Origin: Crambe crambe
Taxonomy: Eukaryota > Porifera > Demospongiae > Poecilosclerida > Crambeidae
Length of the DNA: 64,000 nt
Assembly (NCBI GenBank): GCA_963924555.1
Contig: OZ004581.1
Coordinates: forward strand, 186,001-250,000
Reading direction: 5' to 3'
Part shown: positions 29,093 through 40,120 of the stretch, piece after piece
How the letters are laid out: every line of letters starts with the position of its first letter
How positions within the stretch are numbered: the first letter of the stretch is position 1
Made by a program: the position numbers and the translations under genes
The notes under the pieces: model-generated
What the model was told of the DNA's origin: nothing
The model's database searches: none
What the model saw: only the letters and a program-made list of their open reading frames with translations

Positions 29093-31821
29093 GTAGCTAG
29101 GAAAGAACTTTTGACAATGGTGTAGTTATCATTTGCTTACCTCCATCATCACTATATATTCCTATATATAGCAAGACTCTTTGTCGAGTTATATTTAGTA
29201 CATCACATCGAAATATTCCACCATCAACAATCACTCCCTCGCGTCTATGGAGTAGGACCTGTCTTGAACCTCGCCTCCTAAACAAGCCATATCCTACTCC
29301 ATTGCTTTGGACGATAGAATTGTTTGGATAGTCCCACTCTCCAATGACCCCATTGTCAACCGTGTAATCTCGACTACAGCACCTGGAAAGGTCAGTTATG
29401 CAGAGAAGAGGAGTGCTCTCACTTATGCTATCCGAAGAGATGAGGCTATTGTTGTTAAAGGTTGTGTCATTGAAAGAAAGATGAACACCTACACACATGG
29501 AGAATAATCAAACAAACAAATAAACAAACATGTGTACATACATACATACATACATACATACATACATACATACATACATACATACATACATACATACATA
29601 CATACATACATACAGACAAACAAGAAAGAAAGAAATGAATAAGTGATGTTTCCAGCACACCTTGGAGGGTTAAGGAGCGAGAACTGTTTCCTGCTGAGTT
29701 AGCAACCATGCAGGTGAAGATGCCATCATAATAGCTCTCATTGCGAGCATTGAGGGTGATTTCATAAGTACCCGTGACTGGGTCCATGATACTTGTGGTA
29801 AGCGAGAAAACAGCAAAGCTGAATAGCACTTCTGGTATGACTTGTCCATTCTGTGACCATGTGATGGTGGATACTGGACCTCCACTGGAAGTACATATTA
29901 ATCTGCTTCCCCCTACATTTTCTGTCAAGTTTGTAATAACGGGAGAGCCTAGAAAACAGAAGAGGCTGATTATTTATCCTTGTATACAACTTGTAGATTT
30001 TGGGTCATTCAGTATACTTGTATCCCCTTTGAACAGAAGTTTCAGTATACTAACATTCCCATTTCAGTATACTTGCATCCAACATTTCCATTCAGTATAG
30101 CTACCCCCATTTCAATATAATATATGAAAAACATTCCCATTTCAGTAGTACAATTAATATAATACTGTGCAGTGTACACTGTATAGTGGGACTGTTATTT
30201 TGACATGATGTTACAAGAGAATTTCTTATTGTCATACAGAAGCCAGAGGTCTGAGGGCTCATTCTCAACAAGAGTATTAAGCTACATTCCCAACAATTGA
30301 TTACTAGCTACTTATCTCTTTAGGTGTTATTGCGGAATGTCACTGTCTGTACATGTGGTTCCCATAATAACACTTATCTGTAGCTCCACCCACAGCAGAC
30401 CAGGTAGGGTCTGGTGGTCGTCTAGTGATCCCATGCAGTTAGTTGCTGTTAGCTATGAACTAGCTAGTGCTAAAATCATGAAAAAAGCAAGTTCCCATAA
30501 TAGGCATGCTTCAAGAGGTGAATATTGTCGAGGAATTGATCTTAATGATAGCACTGAAGTGAGACTATATGCTGGTCCCTAGGGCAAACACACGCACCAA
30601 TGAATATCATTAAGAGAAAGACTATATGATGGATTACATTTGACACTTTAAAGAACAGAGGAGTCATAGGGTTATCAGCTGGTCATACCCCATCTAAGAT
30701 ATGGAATTTGCTATCCTACTTGTCTATAAATAATTTCTCAGGCGTACATGTGCCCAAGAACCATGCATATGAGTTTTGACTAATATATATTAAATGCATG
30801 GATGGAATACGAACCACAGCACTAACCTGGCTACATAATATTTGAGTACTACATATAGCTAAGTACTATGAGTGTTCAACTTGTGATCTGGATCAGTTCT
30901 TATGTAATTGAAGGAGGTGAATTCTAATTATCACAAATGGTGCTTATAGTGAGGAACCATGGTTCATCAATTTATCATAGATCATCATTGCAGTATCATA
31001 ACAATGATATATGAACTGTGAAAGGACAGAGTGTGAACCCCATGCCTCCTCCCCTGCTGATGATACTTCAACCATATCCTAAGAATGACCTCTTCCAACA
31101 TATTATGTTCCACTTATGCTAAGAGCTCTTACAACCCAAAGATTTCTCAGCACGAACAAGACACAGTTGTAGTGGTAGGTTAGACCACTTAAAAATTGCA
31201 TATTCACCTTGATATGATAAATGCTATACAATGCTGCCTCAATTTTTAACAAAATTCAAACACCAGCCAAGAAATAATAACCCACTCTCTCTGCCGATAT
31301 CTTAAAATAATTAAGGATCGAGAAAGTCATAGCTGCAATTCTATGAATGCTATTTCAATATTATTCTTACCATTTCCTTGCAAGTATAGTCCAATGTATG
31401 CAGAGTTATCTCCAGGAATCTCACAGCGATAGGGGGATGTGGTGTTACTCCTTCGGTAGAGTGCAATGCTCTGGGCCCGTCTTTCTTGGTAAAAACCAAC
31501 TCCACTTTGTGCTGTGGTGTTCAAATCAGGAATCACTGATCCATCAGGAGCGTACCAATTTCCAATTCCCATGTTGGAACCAGTTTCTGATGGACTGCAG
31601 CAATCCGTCCTGCTTGTACGACAGAGAAGAATGTTCGTTTCCTCCTCCGCTATGTCTGTCAAGACCACAAGCGAGTTATCAGGTAAGTTTTCAGAGTTCA
31701 ATTCCAGAGAGAGTGGTGTTTGCGAGGAGGCCATCTTGACCAGAAGGAATGAGGAGAGTAGGAAAAGATGGATCATACATGCTGAGAGGTCCTTTAGCAC
31801 CATGGAATGATGTGACACCAT
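21976..31821 (-). CDS. Ig/FN3 single-pass receptor with Cas-like YDVP tail
   Basis: Fourteen exons: 31371-31821, 29661-29948, 29141-29488, 28709-28987, 28049-28348, 27361-27660, 26786-27145, 26042-26326, 25700-25948, 25168-25455, 24520-24804, 24349-24401, 23765-24240 and 21976-23419; 1801 aa. The ectodomain is built of one-exon, phase-1 modules: signal peptide plus a CC-Ig module, Ig, CC-Ig, Ig, FN3, FN3, CC-Ig, Ig, Ig, FN3, FN3, then a Cys-containing juxtamembrane domain. One membrane helix (IIAIAGGVIGGVILVTLFLI region, about 1277-1307) is followed by KKKKK. The ~490-aa tail is one exon with seven YDVP motifs and one YSVP, plus YEVIP, YEVVP and YSEIP sites and a proline-rich end. YDxP is the known Crk/Nck SH2 consensus of the p130Cas substrate domain. 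Inferred role: adhesion or recognition receptor whose own tail serves as a tyrosine-phosphorylated docking array. No kinase or phosphatase domain. The start could also be the ATG at 31803; the signal peptide is kept either way. Confidence 0.88.
24888..25033. mobile_element. TA-flanked MITE, divergent interior
   Basis: 146 bp with ends GAGTGGAACCTC / GTTCCACTG and TA at 24886-24887 and 25034-25035, in a YDVP-receptor intron. Ends match the common family; the interior differs. Confidence 0.6.
27234..27340. mobile_element. CAGTGGAACCTCC-family MITE fragment
   Basis: Contains GAGAGGTTGTCCTCTTTTGG and GTCCTCTTTCAGAGTGTCC in the intron between a CC-Ig and an FN3 exon of the YDVP receptor. Confidence 0.55.
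27756..27808 (-). pseudogene. Truncated duplicate of an FN3 exon
   Basis: Starts after an acceptor TTATGCAG and reads PSGMPPSLTVMENIYF then stop, copying the first ~35 bases of the real FN3 exon that begins at 27660 (PSGMPQSPTVMETM). The duplicated unit is about 148 bp. It is a third 5'-truncated exon copy upstream of its parent exon. Confidence 0.75.
28395..28672. repeat. Purine-rich then pyrimidine-rich tract
   Basis: GGAGGAGGGGGAGAG-type repeats (28395-28555), then CTCCTCCC repeats (28590-28672), forming a potential mirror/inverted structure in one intron of the YDVP receptor. Confidence 0.75.
28998..29089. repeat. (AG)n microsatellite
   Basis: About 46 AG units (CT on the coding strand) directly before an Ig exon acceptor of the YDVP receptor. 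Confidence 0.9.
29532..29612. repeat. (CATA)n microsatellite
   Basis: About 20 CATA units in a YDVP-receptor intron. Confidence 0.9.
29949..31370. other. Long first intron of YDVP receptor
   Basis: 1.4 kb without recognisable exon or full element; short repeats of TTTCAGTATACTT and ACATTCCCATTTCAGTATA occur at 30005-30150. Confidence 0.5.
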
Positions 31822-32329
31822 TATTTCAAAAAATGAGTAGAAGTCTAGCTATAAAAACAGTATTAAAATGTTAGCTAAACTGATTCTAACCAGCTATAAA
31901 GGGGATTTAATGTTATTGGCCTATTTTAAGAATGATTCTATAGCTTAACATACACATTCAACGTACACATAATAATGTTATAGGCCTAATGATTCTAGCT
32001 AGCCAGCTAGCTATATAGATTGATAAACAAACCTCTGTTTGTAGTGCTAACCGCTGCGGTAAAATAGCTACTCACGGAGTAGAGGGATTAGCATACTATA
32101 TTCTAGGGCTATAATACGGCGCGACAGTACCTTGCGTGGTTGTTTATTCACACCCCCGACGGGCTGACACTCTGTCCTGCTGCTCTGCTTCACCTCAAGA
32201 ATGCAATGAATATTAAAAAGACTTTCCCGAGATGATACCACCTTTCATAACCAAACTCAGTCCCTGGACATAGGAATGTAATTCTGTCACTCATAAACTA
32301 TCTGTTCATAACTGAAATAGCTCAAAATC

Positions 32330-32440
32330 ACTGCAGCTAGCCCCGCCCTCGCGAGCTCGTGGCATGCATGCCACGCCCCTACCGAAATGGGCGCGGTTTA
32401 TATGCGCAGTAGGCCGATGCGCAGTAGGTGTAGTGTCAAT
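32330..32440 (-). promoter_or_regulatory. CG-rich probable promoter of YDVP receptor
   Basis: GC-rich block with CCCCGCCCTCGCGAGCTCG, a GGCATGCATGCC palindrome and two GCGCAGTAGG, about 510-620 bp upstream of the receptor ATG and just beyond the 3' end of the next gene. A diverged copy at 36740-36840 supports it as a duplicated regulatory unit. Confidence 0.45.
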
Positions 32441-32572
32441 TGTAATAATACTAGGAACTGTTTTGAAAGTTATGACTAGGTAAACTATAGACTAACTACT
32501 TTGACTTAGACCGTTTGGATGACCTGCAATTAAAAAAAAAAATGAAGCTGACAAAAAGAACTTGCACCTCAC

Positions 32573-35500
32573 TTACTTTTTTTTTGGTTTTGTGTGGTAG
32601 CCACTATGACCACACACACCACAGCAGTAACACATTATGATGAGCAAGATGATGAAGACTATTGATAAGATAAGAGCCGCCGCTGCAATGACCATTATAA
32701 GAATGAAAGTATCACGACTAAGACCCTCTGGCTGACATCCAAGTGTTCCTGTGCTGGTGGTAACAACCTCATTCCCCTCGTTGATGTGGATGGAGCATGT
32801 AACCTCGGTATAGAGGGAAGTGAACCCACTATTACACACTATCTCTACCACGACTCGATTTGGAAATGGTTTGGTAAAGCGCACCTTCCCATTTTCAATA
32901 GAGTTCCTCCATCCACAATCTATAATAACATTATGCAGTCATAATAGCTAATGGTCAGGAAATAGGGACACTTTGAGGTAGCTACTAGGACACAGAACAA
33001 GCATCCTGAATACAGTGGAACCTCCGAACTATGGACACACTTGGGACCCAGTTATGTCCTTTATGCATAGCGCTTTCCCACATACGGGAAAGGGTTCTGG
33101 CTACGTTAGACTACGGATTCCGAAGAAAAGCACATATCCCATGCACTGTTCCATAATAGCTACACCGGCCATCTCTCCCATGTAGCTATAGACTGTACCT
33201 AAGCAAGTATCAGTGACATTGTAATAAACGAAAGTATCTCTGCAGATGCATGTTAATCTCCCTTGAATGCGCCTGCAAACTTGATTGAAGGAACAGTCTC
33301 TGTCATTTGTACACTCATCTATAGCTGTATAATATGCATCAGAATTATTACCTCTGACACTTTAATTAAACCGATCCCTTTGTCCTTTGTAGAGACATTG
33401 TCCTCTTTTAGAGGTTATTTTGTATAGGGCTAGAGACAAAAATTAGGTACTTTGAGATTAGTTGAGAGATTTGTCCTCTTTCAGAATGGAGGACTGTAAT
33501 GATAGCTATTAGTTGTCTTGATATCGAGTGAAATGACTTCTAAAATCTTGACACAGAATTACCTTTGCACGTTGTTCTGTCTATTTCAAGTTCATAATGA
33601 GGTGGACAGACACAACGGGTACCATTGATTGAGCTTTCACATTTAGCCACACCCACTGGCTTACACCTAAGTCGTCCAGTTGTACAGTTATCTTCAACTA
33701 CATAATTGGAATAAAATCATGTTAAGAGAGTGGCACAGAAGAATAATTCTCTGTAGTGATATATGTGGGGGGAGGGGAGAGGGGGGAGGGGTAGGGGTAG
33801 GGGTAGGGGATGGGGAGGGGAGGGGATGGGGAGGGGATGGGGAGGGGAGGGGAGGGGAGGGGTAGGGGAGGGGAGGGGAGGGGAGGGGAGAAGGGGAGGG
33901 GAGGGGTAGGGGAGGGGAGGGGAGAGGGGGGAGGGGAGGGGTAGGGGTAGGGGATGGGGAGGGGAGGGGAGAGGGAGAGGGAGAAAGAAAAAGTGGAGTG
34001 GGCAAGGCTAACTGTCTAGCTCAGGTGATTGATAGCATCCAAACCTTGTACAGTGGTAGTAGCATTGTCACTGCCATATATATTACTGATGAAGCAGGAC
34101 CAGTTTCCTAATAATTGTTCGTATAAAAATGCCGGTAGGTTCTCCTGAGTCACTCCCATTGGGAACATATCAATCATAGTGGCATTATGTCCCTCAAAGT
34201 TCAAACCGATCTGGTCACTTGAAATGATATTTATTGGAAGAGGATTGATGAGGAATAATAAATGATTTCTTTCCATAAACTCGGGCTCAAGCATGAGTGA
34301 GTCCTGACCAGGAAAGGATCTAAACACCACAATGCCATCTTTTTTCCATATGCGGCTTGGCAGAGGAAAAGCAGGGGGGATGGTAGCATTTGATACTGTC
34401 TCGCATGTCAGAGAAAGTTGAAGTAATCGTGTCTCACTAGTACTCCTACCGCCTGGCCTGAGCCAAGAAACTCTTCCCCCAATTCGACATAGTTGTGTGT
34501 TGGTTAGAGTGTCACAACCTGTAGCAATATTGAAGTCCAAAAATAGTGGTATGTGGTTTACATAGGTGTGGTCATCTTGCTGCATACAATGCATGGAACT
34601 TCAAAAATAATGGACACAGCTTTTGTCCTTCATAGAGAGGCTGTCCTCTTTTGGAGGCTATTAGGTTGTTCTTTGCTGAGAGGTTTGTCCTTTTTTTGGT
34701 ATTTTGTATAGTATTTTTGTTCTAGAGGTTTGTCCTCTTTTGCAGTGTCCATTACCAGAGGTTCCAGTGTAATGGTGTAGCTAGTTGTTACTGACCTAAA
34801 GGTTTAAGAATTGGACGCTCTCCAACAAGATATACAGTAGTGTTTCTGGTGACACAAGACTCCATATCGGAACCTTCATCAGTGCACACCCGACATGTAT
34901 AAATACCACCATTCTGTGCCCTATCAGTGGTGAGGATATTTGTCTCGAATATCAACAAGCTACCATACACTCCTGTTATTCTGTAACCGCTACCATTTTG
35001 AATTCTTTCAGGGATGGGTTCTGAGGGGATATAATAATTAATGGTAAAAAGTCTACAGATAGCTACATAACTATAATGTGCAATGGAACTTCTGAATGAA
35101 GTACACATTGGTGGCATCTGCCTTTGTTCCAGAAGTCAATAGGGAAGTTATAGAATGGAAAATGTTCTTTATAATTATCGTTTCTCACAGACGGTCCTTG
35201 ATCAGAAGTTCCATTGTCCATGCTATGAACCTGTTTAAATGGATTCGCTTTTTCATCGCGATTAAGATCTAATCTACATCTAAAACAGACATAATTGGAT
35301 ACACTCCATGCAAACCGGAATATATAGCTATATTCTCAATCTTCTTTGCTGAATCAACCATTTGCAAGAGTGAATGCTTTATTTTATGCGAAGTTCAAGA
35401 ATTGTTTTCAAATAATACATAGCACCTTTGTTGTTTGTTTCCTTAGGGGTAACACATAGGCCTAATAGTATTAGCTGGACTGCTATTTTTTGTATGAAAC

Positions 35501-36033
35501 TTTACCATACACTCCTGTAAGAACTCGCAGTCTCCTTAGAAACCACTTGACCGCCGGTAAGCTTTGACTGACAATGTTTTCCAGAAGTGACTCGCAATTT
35601 AATTCAACACGGACACCATGTTGTGATACAACTGTTTGCGAAGTCATGACGTTCACTTTGAGGGTAGTTCCAGTGCATGCTGCAACGCTGAGAAGAGCAG
35701 TGTTGCTCAAAGTCAGATTCAAGTCATTCTCTCTCTGTCCAGAAAAGACTGGAACTGGCCTTCTCCAATCACATAAAAGTATACAGTAATATGTCGCTAC
35801 AGGAAAAGAAAATGAGTCTGAGAGAGGGAGTCAGTGAGGTCCTTAATTTGATATTCACTACTATCAGTGCTAGCCAGGTTAGATGATCAGTCAGTCTTGA
35901 GCAGGCTGCAGTCTCACCCCCTGTGCCCTAGCGCCACAGCTCCGCCCCCAATCATAAAACCTCTAGCAAGCAAGGTTTACTTACGTGCCAAGGACAAGAC
36001 CACCACCAGTAAAAAAGTAATTCTCAGTATCAT
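32573..36033 (-). CDS. Ig-EGF-sushi single-pass receptor, paralogue 1
   Basis: Seven exons: 35985-36033, 35506-35796, 34796-35020, 34045-34518, 33563-33697, 33199-33318 and 32573-32919; every internal boundary is phase 1; 546 aa. Signal peptide MILRITFLLVVVLSLA; an Ig-like domain over exons 2-3 (VELNC, VKWFL, YTCRVC); a second over exon 4 (LSLTC, RIWKKDG, WSCFISN); two EGF-like exons (the second starts ECTNDRDC, with CICRD); a sushi/CCP-like domain (VEIVCNSGF, VTCSI, LGCQPE); a membrane helix at about 503-527; and a short tail CYCCGVCGHSGYHTKPKKK. The role is unknown; the domain set suits a cell-surface binding or adhesion receptor. The tail has no recognised signalling motif except palmitoylation-prone cysteines. 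It is a tandem paralogue of 36972-40120. Confidence 0.85.
33013..33070. mobile_element. CAGTGGAACCTCC-family MITE, left fragment
   Basis: Starts after TA (33011-33012) with CAGTGGAACCTCCGAACTAT and breaks off. The paralogous intron keeps a full copy at 37427-37569, so the insertion predates the gene duplication. Confidence 0.6.
33372..33496. mobile_element. CAGTGGAACCTCC-family MITE, degraded
   Basis: Between the two EGF exons; contains GTCCTTTGTAGAGACATTG and TTGTCCTCTTTCAGAATGGA. Counterpart in the paralogue at 37901-38028. Confidence 0.5.
33763..33985. repeat. G-rich GGGGA/GGGGTA tract
   Basis: About 220 bases of GGGGAGGGG- and GGGGTAGGGG-type repeats on the plus strand, in the intron after exon 4 of paralogue 1; strong G-quadruplex potential. 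The paralogue carries a shorter GGGAGGAGGG tract at the same place. Confidence 0.85.
34603..34771. mobile_element. CAGTGGAACCTCC-family MITE
   Basis: Degraded copy with GAGAGGCTGTCCTCTTTTGG and GAGGTTCCAGTGTAA. Orthologous to 38991-39133 in the paralogue. Confidence 0.55.
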
Positions 36034-36283
36034 TACGCAGGGTCATGAATATTGTTACTACAGAAGTTTTTTGTTCGAGAATTGTATAAAATAGTGATTT
36101 CTGCGGAAATTACAGTCACGCGATTTTACTTAGCGTCTCTTTACCTATGTTCCCTGGCAACCGTATCTAGTTAGCTATAGCTAGGTATAAAGATGGTCAT
36201 CCAATGCCACATAAGGGATTTTCTGACACTTTTTAAGTTTTATAAAAATAGCTAAAATAATAAAGAGCTGTGAAGAAAACCGT

Positions 36284-36385
36284 CACTTGGTCAGCAGCCA
36301 CGCCCCCTTCTGCATCTAATAATTAGAACAACATAACACATAACAACTAAAAAGGAGTAGCTATTATGCATGTATGGCCTGGCCC
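36284..36385. repeat. ~100-bp dispersed repeat
   Basis: CACTTGGTCAGCAGCCACGC, then an AACAACATAACA stretch and TGCATGTATGG; a diverged copy lies at about 42173-42300, beyond the 3' end of the CARD gene. Confidence 0.6.
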
Positions 36386-36499
36386 ATCCTTTCCAGGTAG
36401 GGTAGATAAGGGTATTATGAAACAGTGAAGTACGTATTATGAATCCGAGTCTCGCGGGTCGACCCTTTACCAACCCAAGTAGTCCGGTCAAAGTCTACC

Positions 36500-36960
36500 G
36501 TAAGAGTCAGAGTTCAATTCCAGAGAGAGCGGAGGCCATCTTGAGGAGGGTCCAGCACCGTGGAATGATGTGACACTATCATTCCAAAATGGATCTACGC
36601 CAGACTAGCTTGCATGGTTGTTTGTTCATACCCCCGACGGGCTGTCCTGCTGCTCTGCTTCACCTCAAGAATGCAAAAGACTTCCCCCAAGATGATATAA
36701 CCACACTCAGTCCTGGCGGACATAGGAGTATCTGCGGCAATACGCGCATGCAGCTAGCCCCGCCCTCACGAGCTCGTGCATGCATGCCACGCCCCTATCG
36801 TGGCTTACATGCGCAGTAGGTGTTAGGTGTGGTGTCAATTTTATACTAAAGGAACTTTGCAAACTGCTAGCGTCTTGAAAGCTATGACTAAGTAACTATT
36901 GACTGCTTTGACTCTGACTGCTTGGACAATCTGCAATATATTTATAAAAGTTAGAAAAAT
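36500..36960 (-). pseudogene. Relic of YDVP-receptor exon 1 and promoter
   Basis: 36500-36590 resembles the start of receptor exon 1 (AGAGTTCAATTCCAGAGAG; GTGGAATGATGTGACA), with large deletions and no open frame. 36605-36680 and 36740-36840 repeat its upstream region (CCCCCGACGGGCTG; CTGCTCTGCTTCACCTC; CCCCGCCCTCACGAGCTCG). It shows that the duplicated unit joined the YDVP receptor's 5' end to the Ig-EGF-sushi gene. Confidence 0.75.
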
Positions 36961-36971
36961 TTAGCTATTAG

Positions 36972-39900
36972 CTAGCACCCTATCTCACCTCTTTGTTTTA
37001 GTTCCACAGGTGTCTGTGGTGAGTAGGCATGCCCACCATGACGGTATATGATGATGACCACTATTGCCACTGCTGCAATGACAATTACAAGACCTAGCCC
37101 TCCTAGCCCTAGCCCTAGCCCTAGCCCGAGAGTATCACCCTCTGGCTGACATCCAAGTTTTCCTGTGGTGTTGGTAACAACCTGATTCCCCCCGTTGATG
37201 TGGATGGAGCATGTGACCTTGGTATAGAGGGAAGTGAACCCACTATTACACTCGATCTCTGCCACAACTCGATTCGGAAATGGTTTGGTAAAGCGCACGT
37301 TCCCATTTTCAATAAAGTTCCTCCATCCACAATCTATAATAACATTATGCAGTCATAATAGCTAATGATCAGGAAATAGGGACACTTTGAGGTAGCTACT
37401 AGGACACAGAACAAGCATCCTGAATACAGTGGAACCTCCGAACTATGGACACACTTGGGACCCAGATGTCCTTTATACATAGAGAGGTGGTCTGAATGTA
37501 TAATACACAGAGGTATCGTCCTTTTTTGAGACTCTTTCAGAGTAGGATCACACATCAGAGGTTCCACTGTATTACAGAACTTTCTAGTTGTACTCCAGAG
37601 AGTCCACATAATGGGGGCATTATGAACACTTTCTTGAAACTCGCTTTCCCACATACGGGAAAGGGTTCTGGCAACATATCCATAATAGCCAGTTACACCA
37701 TCTCTCCCATGCAGCTATAGACTGTACCTAAGCAAGTATCAGTGACATTGTAATAAACGAAAGTATCTCTGCAGATGCATGCTAATCTCCCTTGAATGCG
37801 CCTGCAAACTTGATTGGAGGAACAGTCCGTGTCATTTGTACACTCATCTATAGCTGTATAATATGCATCAGAATTATTTACATCGGAGCCTCTGAAATAG
37901 TGGAATATCCTTTTGTCCTTTGTAGAGAGGTTGTCCTCTTTTAGAGGTTATTTTGTATAGAGTGTATAATCTATACAAAAATTAGGGTACTTTGAGAATG
38001 CCCTCTGTTGAGAGAGGTTTGTCTTCTAGTAAAGCACTAGCTATAGTCAAGTTATCATGAATACCTTTACAAGTTGTTCCGTCCCTTTCAAGTTCATACT
38101 GGAGTGGACAGATACAACGGGTACCATTGATTGAGCCTTCGCATTCAGCCACACCCACTGGTGTACATCTGAGTTCTTCAGTGGTACAGTTATCTTTAAC
38201 TACATGCATTGGAATAAAATCATGTTAAGAGAGTGGCACAAAAGAATAATTCTCTGTAGTGGGGAGGAGGGGAGGGGAGGAAAGGAGGGAGGGTAGGGAG
38301 GAGGGAGGGGGAAGGAGGGAGGGGAGGGGGAAGGAGGGAGGGAGGGGTAAGGGAGGAGGGGGAGAGGGAGAGGGAGAAAGAAAAAGTGGAGTGGGCAAGG
38401 CTAACTGTCTAGCTCAGGTGATTGATTGCATCCAAACCTTGTACAGTGGTAGTAGCATTGTCACTGCCATATATATTACTGATGAAGCAGGACCAGTTTC
38501 CTAATAATTGTTCGTATAAAAATCCTGGTAGGTTCTCCTGAGTCACTCCCATTGGGAACATATCAATCATAGTGGCATTATGTCCCTCGAAGTTCAAACT
38601 GATCTGGTCACTTGAAATGATATCTATTGGAAGAGGCTTGATGAGGAATAATAAATGATTGTCCTCCATAAACTCGGGCTCAAGCATGAGTGAGTCCTGA
38701 CCAGGAAAGGATCTAAATACCACAGCATCATCTTTTTTCCATATGCGGCTTGGCAGAGGAAAAGCAGGGGAGGTGGTAGCATTCGATACTGTCTCACATG
38801 TCAGAGAAAGTTGAAGTAATTGTGTCTCACTCCTACTGCCTGGCCTGAGCCAAGAAACTCTTCCCCCGATTTGACATAGTTGTTTGCTGGCTAGAGTTTC
38901 ACAACCTGCAGCAACATTGAAGTCCAAAAATAGTGGCATGTGGTTGACATAGGTGTGGTCATCTTGCTGCATACAATGCATGGAACTTCAAAAAATAATG
39001 GACACAGCTTTTGTCTTTCATAGAGAGGCTGTCCTCTTTTGGAAGCTATAAGAGAGAGTGTAGCTAGTTATAAAGATTGTTCTTTGTTTTAGAGGTTTGT
39101 CCTCTTTTGCAGTGTCCATTACCAGAGGTTTCAGTGCAATGGGGTAGCTAGTTGTTACTGACCTAAAGGTTTAAGAACTGGACGCTCTCCAGCAAGATAT
39201 ACAGTAGTGTTTCGGATGACACAAGACTCCCTATCAGTATCTTCATTAGTGCACACCCGACATGTATAAATACCACCATTCTGTGTCCTATCAGTGGTGA
39301 GGATATTAGTCTCGAATATCAACAAGCTATCTGACACTCCTGTTATGTTGTAACTGGCATCATTTTGAATTCTTTCAAGGATGGGTTCTGAGGGAATAAA
39401 TATAAAATTAGTTTTATTCCAAGTAGCTATAGCTATTATATAGCTAGTTCATTAATGGAAAAAAATTTTTCTAAACAATAGCACCACCATTTTGTTTGTT
39501 TGTTTGTTTGTTTGTTTGTTTGTTTGTTTGCATGTTTCTTTAGGGGTAGCACATACAGGTGGACTGCTATTTTGTGTATCCCAATGAAACTTTACCATAT
39601 ACTCCTGTAAGAACTCGCAGTCTTCTTAGAAACCACTTGACCACTGGATTGCTTTGACTGTCGATGCTTTGCAGAAGTGACTGGCAGTTTAATTCGACAC
39701 AGACACCATGTTGTGATACAACGGTCTGTGAAGACCTTAAGACGTTCACTCTGAGGGTAGTTCCAGTGCATGCTGCATCATTGAGAAGAGCAGTGTTGTT
39801 CAAATTCAGATTCAAGTCATTCTCTCTCTGTCCAGTAAAGACTGGAACTGATCTTCTCCGATCACATCTACAGTAATATGTCGCTACAGAAAAAAGTGAG

Positions 39901-40120
39901 AGTTTGAAAGAAGAAGTCAGTGCTACCCCCAATACAGACTAGATAGCTATATTACTGCTAGCCAGGTTAGATGATCAGTGAGTTTGTTGATAGCACTGCA
40001 GCCCCACCCCTCTGTCTTCCACAGCTCCGCCCCCAATTATATAGCAAGCGAGTTAGCTAGCTAGCTAAGTTACTTACGTGCCAAGGACAAGACCACCACC
40101 AGTAAAAGAGTAATTCTCAT
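36972..40120 (-). CDS. Ig-EGF-sushi single-pass receptor, paralogue 2
   Basis: Seven exons: 40078-40120, 39596-39883, 39163-39387, 38438-38905, 38065-38199, 37728-37847 and 36972-37333; all junctions phase 1; again 546 aa. Signal peptide MRITLLLVVVLSLA, then the same Ig-Ig-EGF-EGF-sushi order as paralogue 1 with most cysteines kept (an extra Cys in HGVCVELNC). After GCQPEG the two proteins part: here a run GLGLGLGLGGLGL, encoded by GGGCTA hexamers, leads into the membrane helix, and the tail is YRHGGHAYSPQTPVELKQRGEIGC. Close similarity in exons and introns, including shared MITE insertions, marks a fairly recent tandem duplication. Ligand and function unknown. Confidence 0.85.
37427..37569. 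mobile_element. CAGTGGAACCTCC-family MITE, complete
   Basis: 143 bp with intact ends CAGTGGAACCTCC / GAGGTTCCACTG and TA at 37425-37426 and 37570-37571. Confidence 0.75.
37901..38028. mobile_element. CAGTGGAACCTCC-family MITE, degraded
   Basis: Between EGF exons of paralogue 2; contains GAGAGGTTGTCCTCTTTTAG. Confidence 0.5.
38261..38376. repeat. Purine-rich GGGAGGA tract
   Basis: Counterpart in paralogue 2 of the G-rich tract at 33763-33985. Confidence 0.8.
38991..39133. mobile_element. CAGTGGAACCTCC-family MITE
   Basis: Degraded copy in the exon 3-4 intron of paralogue 2, at the same site as 34603-34771. Confidence 0.55.
39491..39530. repeat. (GTTT)n microsatellite
   Basis: About ten GTTT units in the exon 2-3 intron of paralogue 2. 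Confidence 0.85.

Noticed and set aside
29500..29620. Regular CATA units as a CRISPR-like array
   Set aside because: A simple tetranucleotide microsatellite without spacers, in a eukaryotic intron.
36400..36490. GGGTCGACCC-containing segment as a tRNA T-arm
   Set aside because: No acceptor stem or D/anticodon arms could be paired around it.
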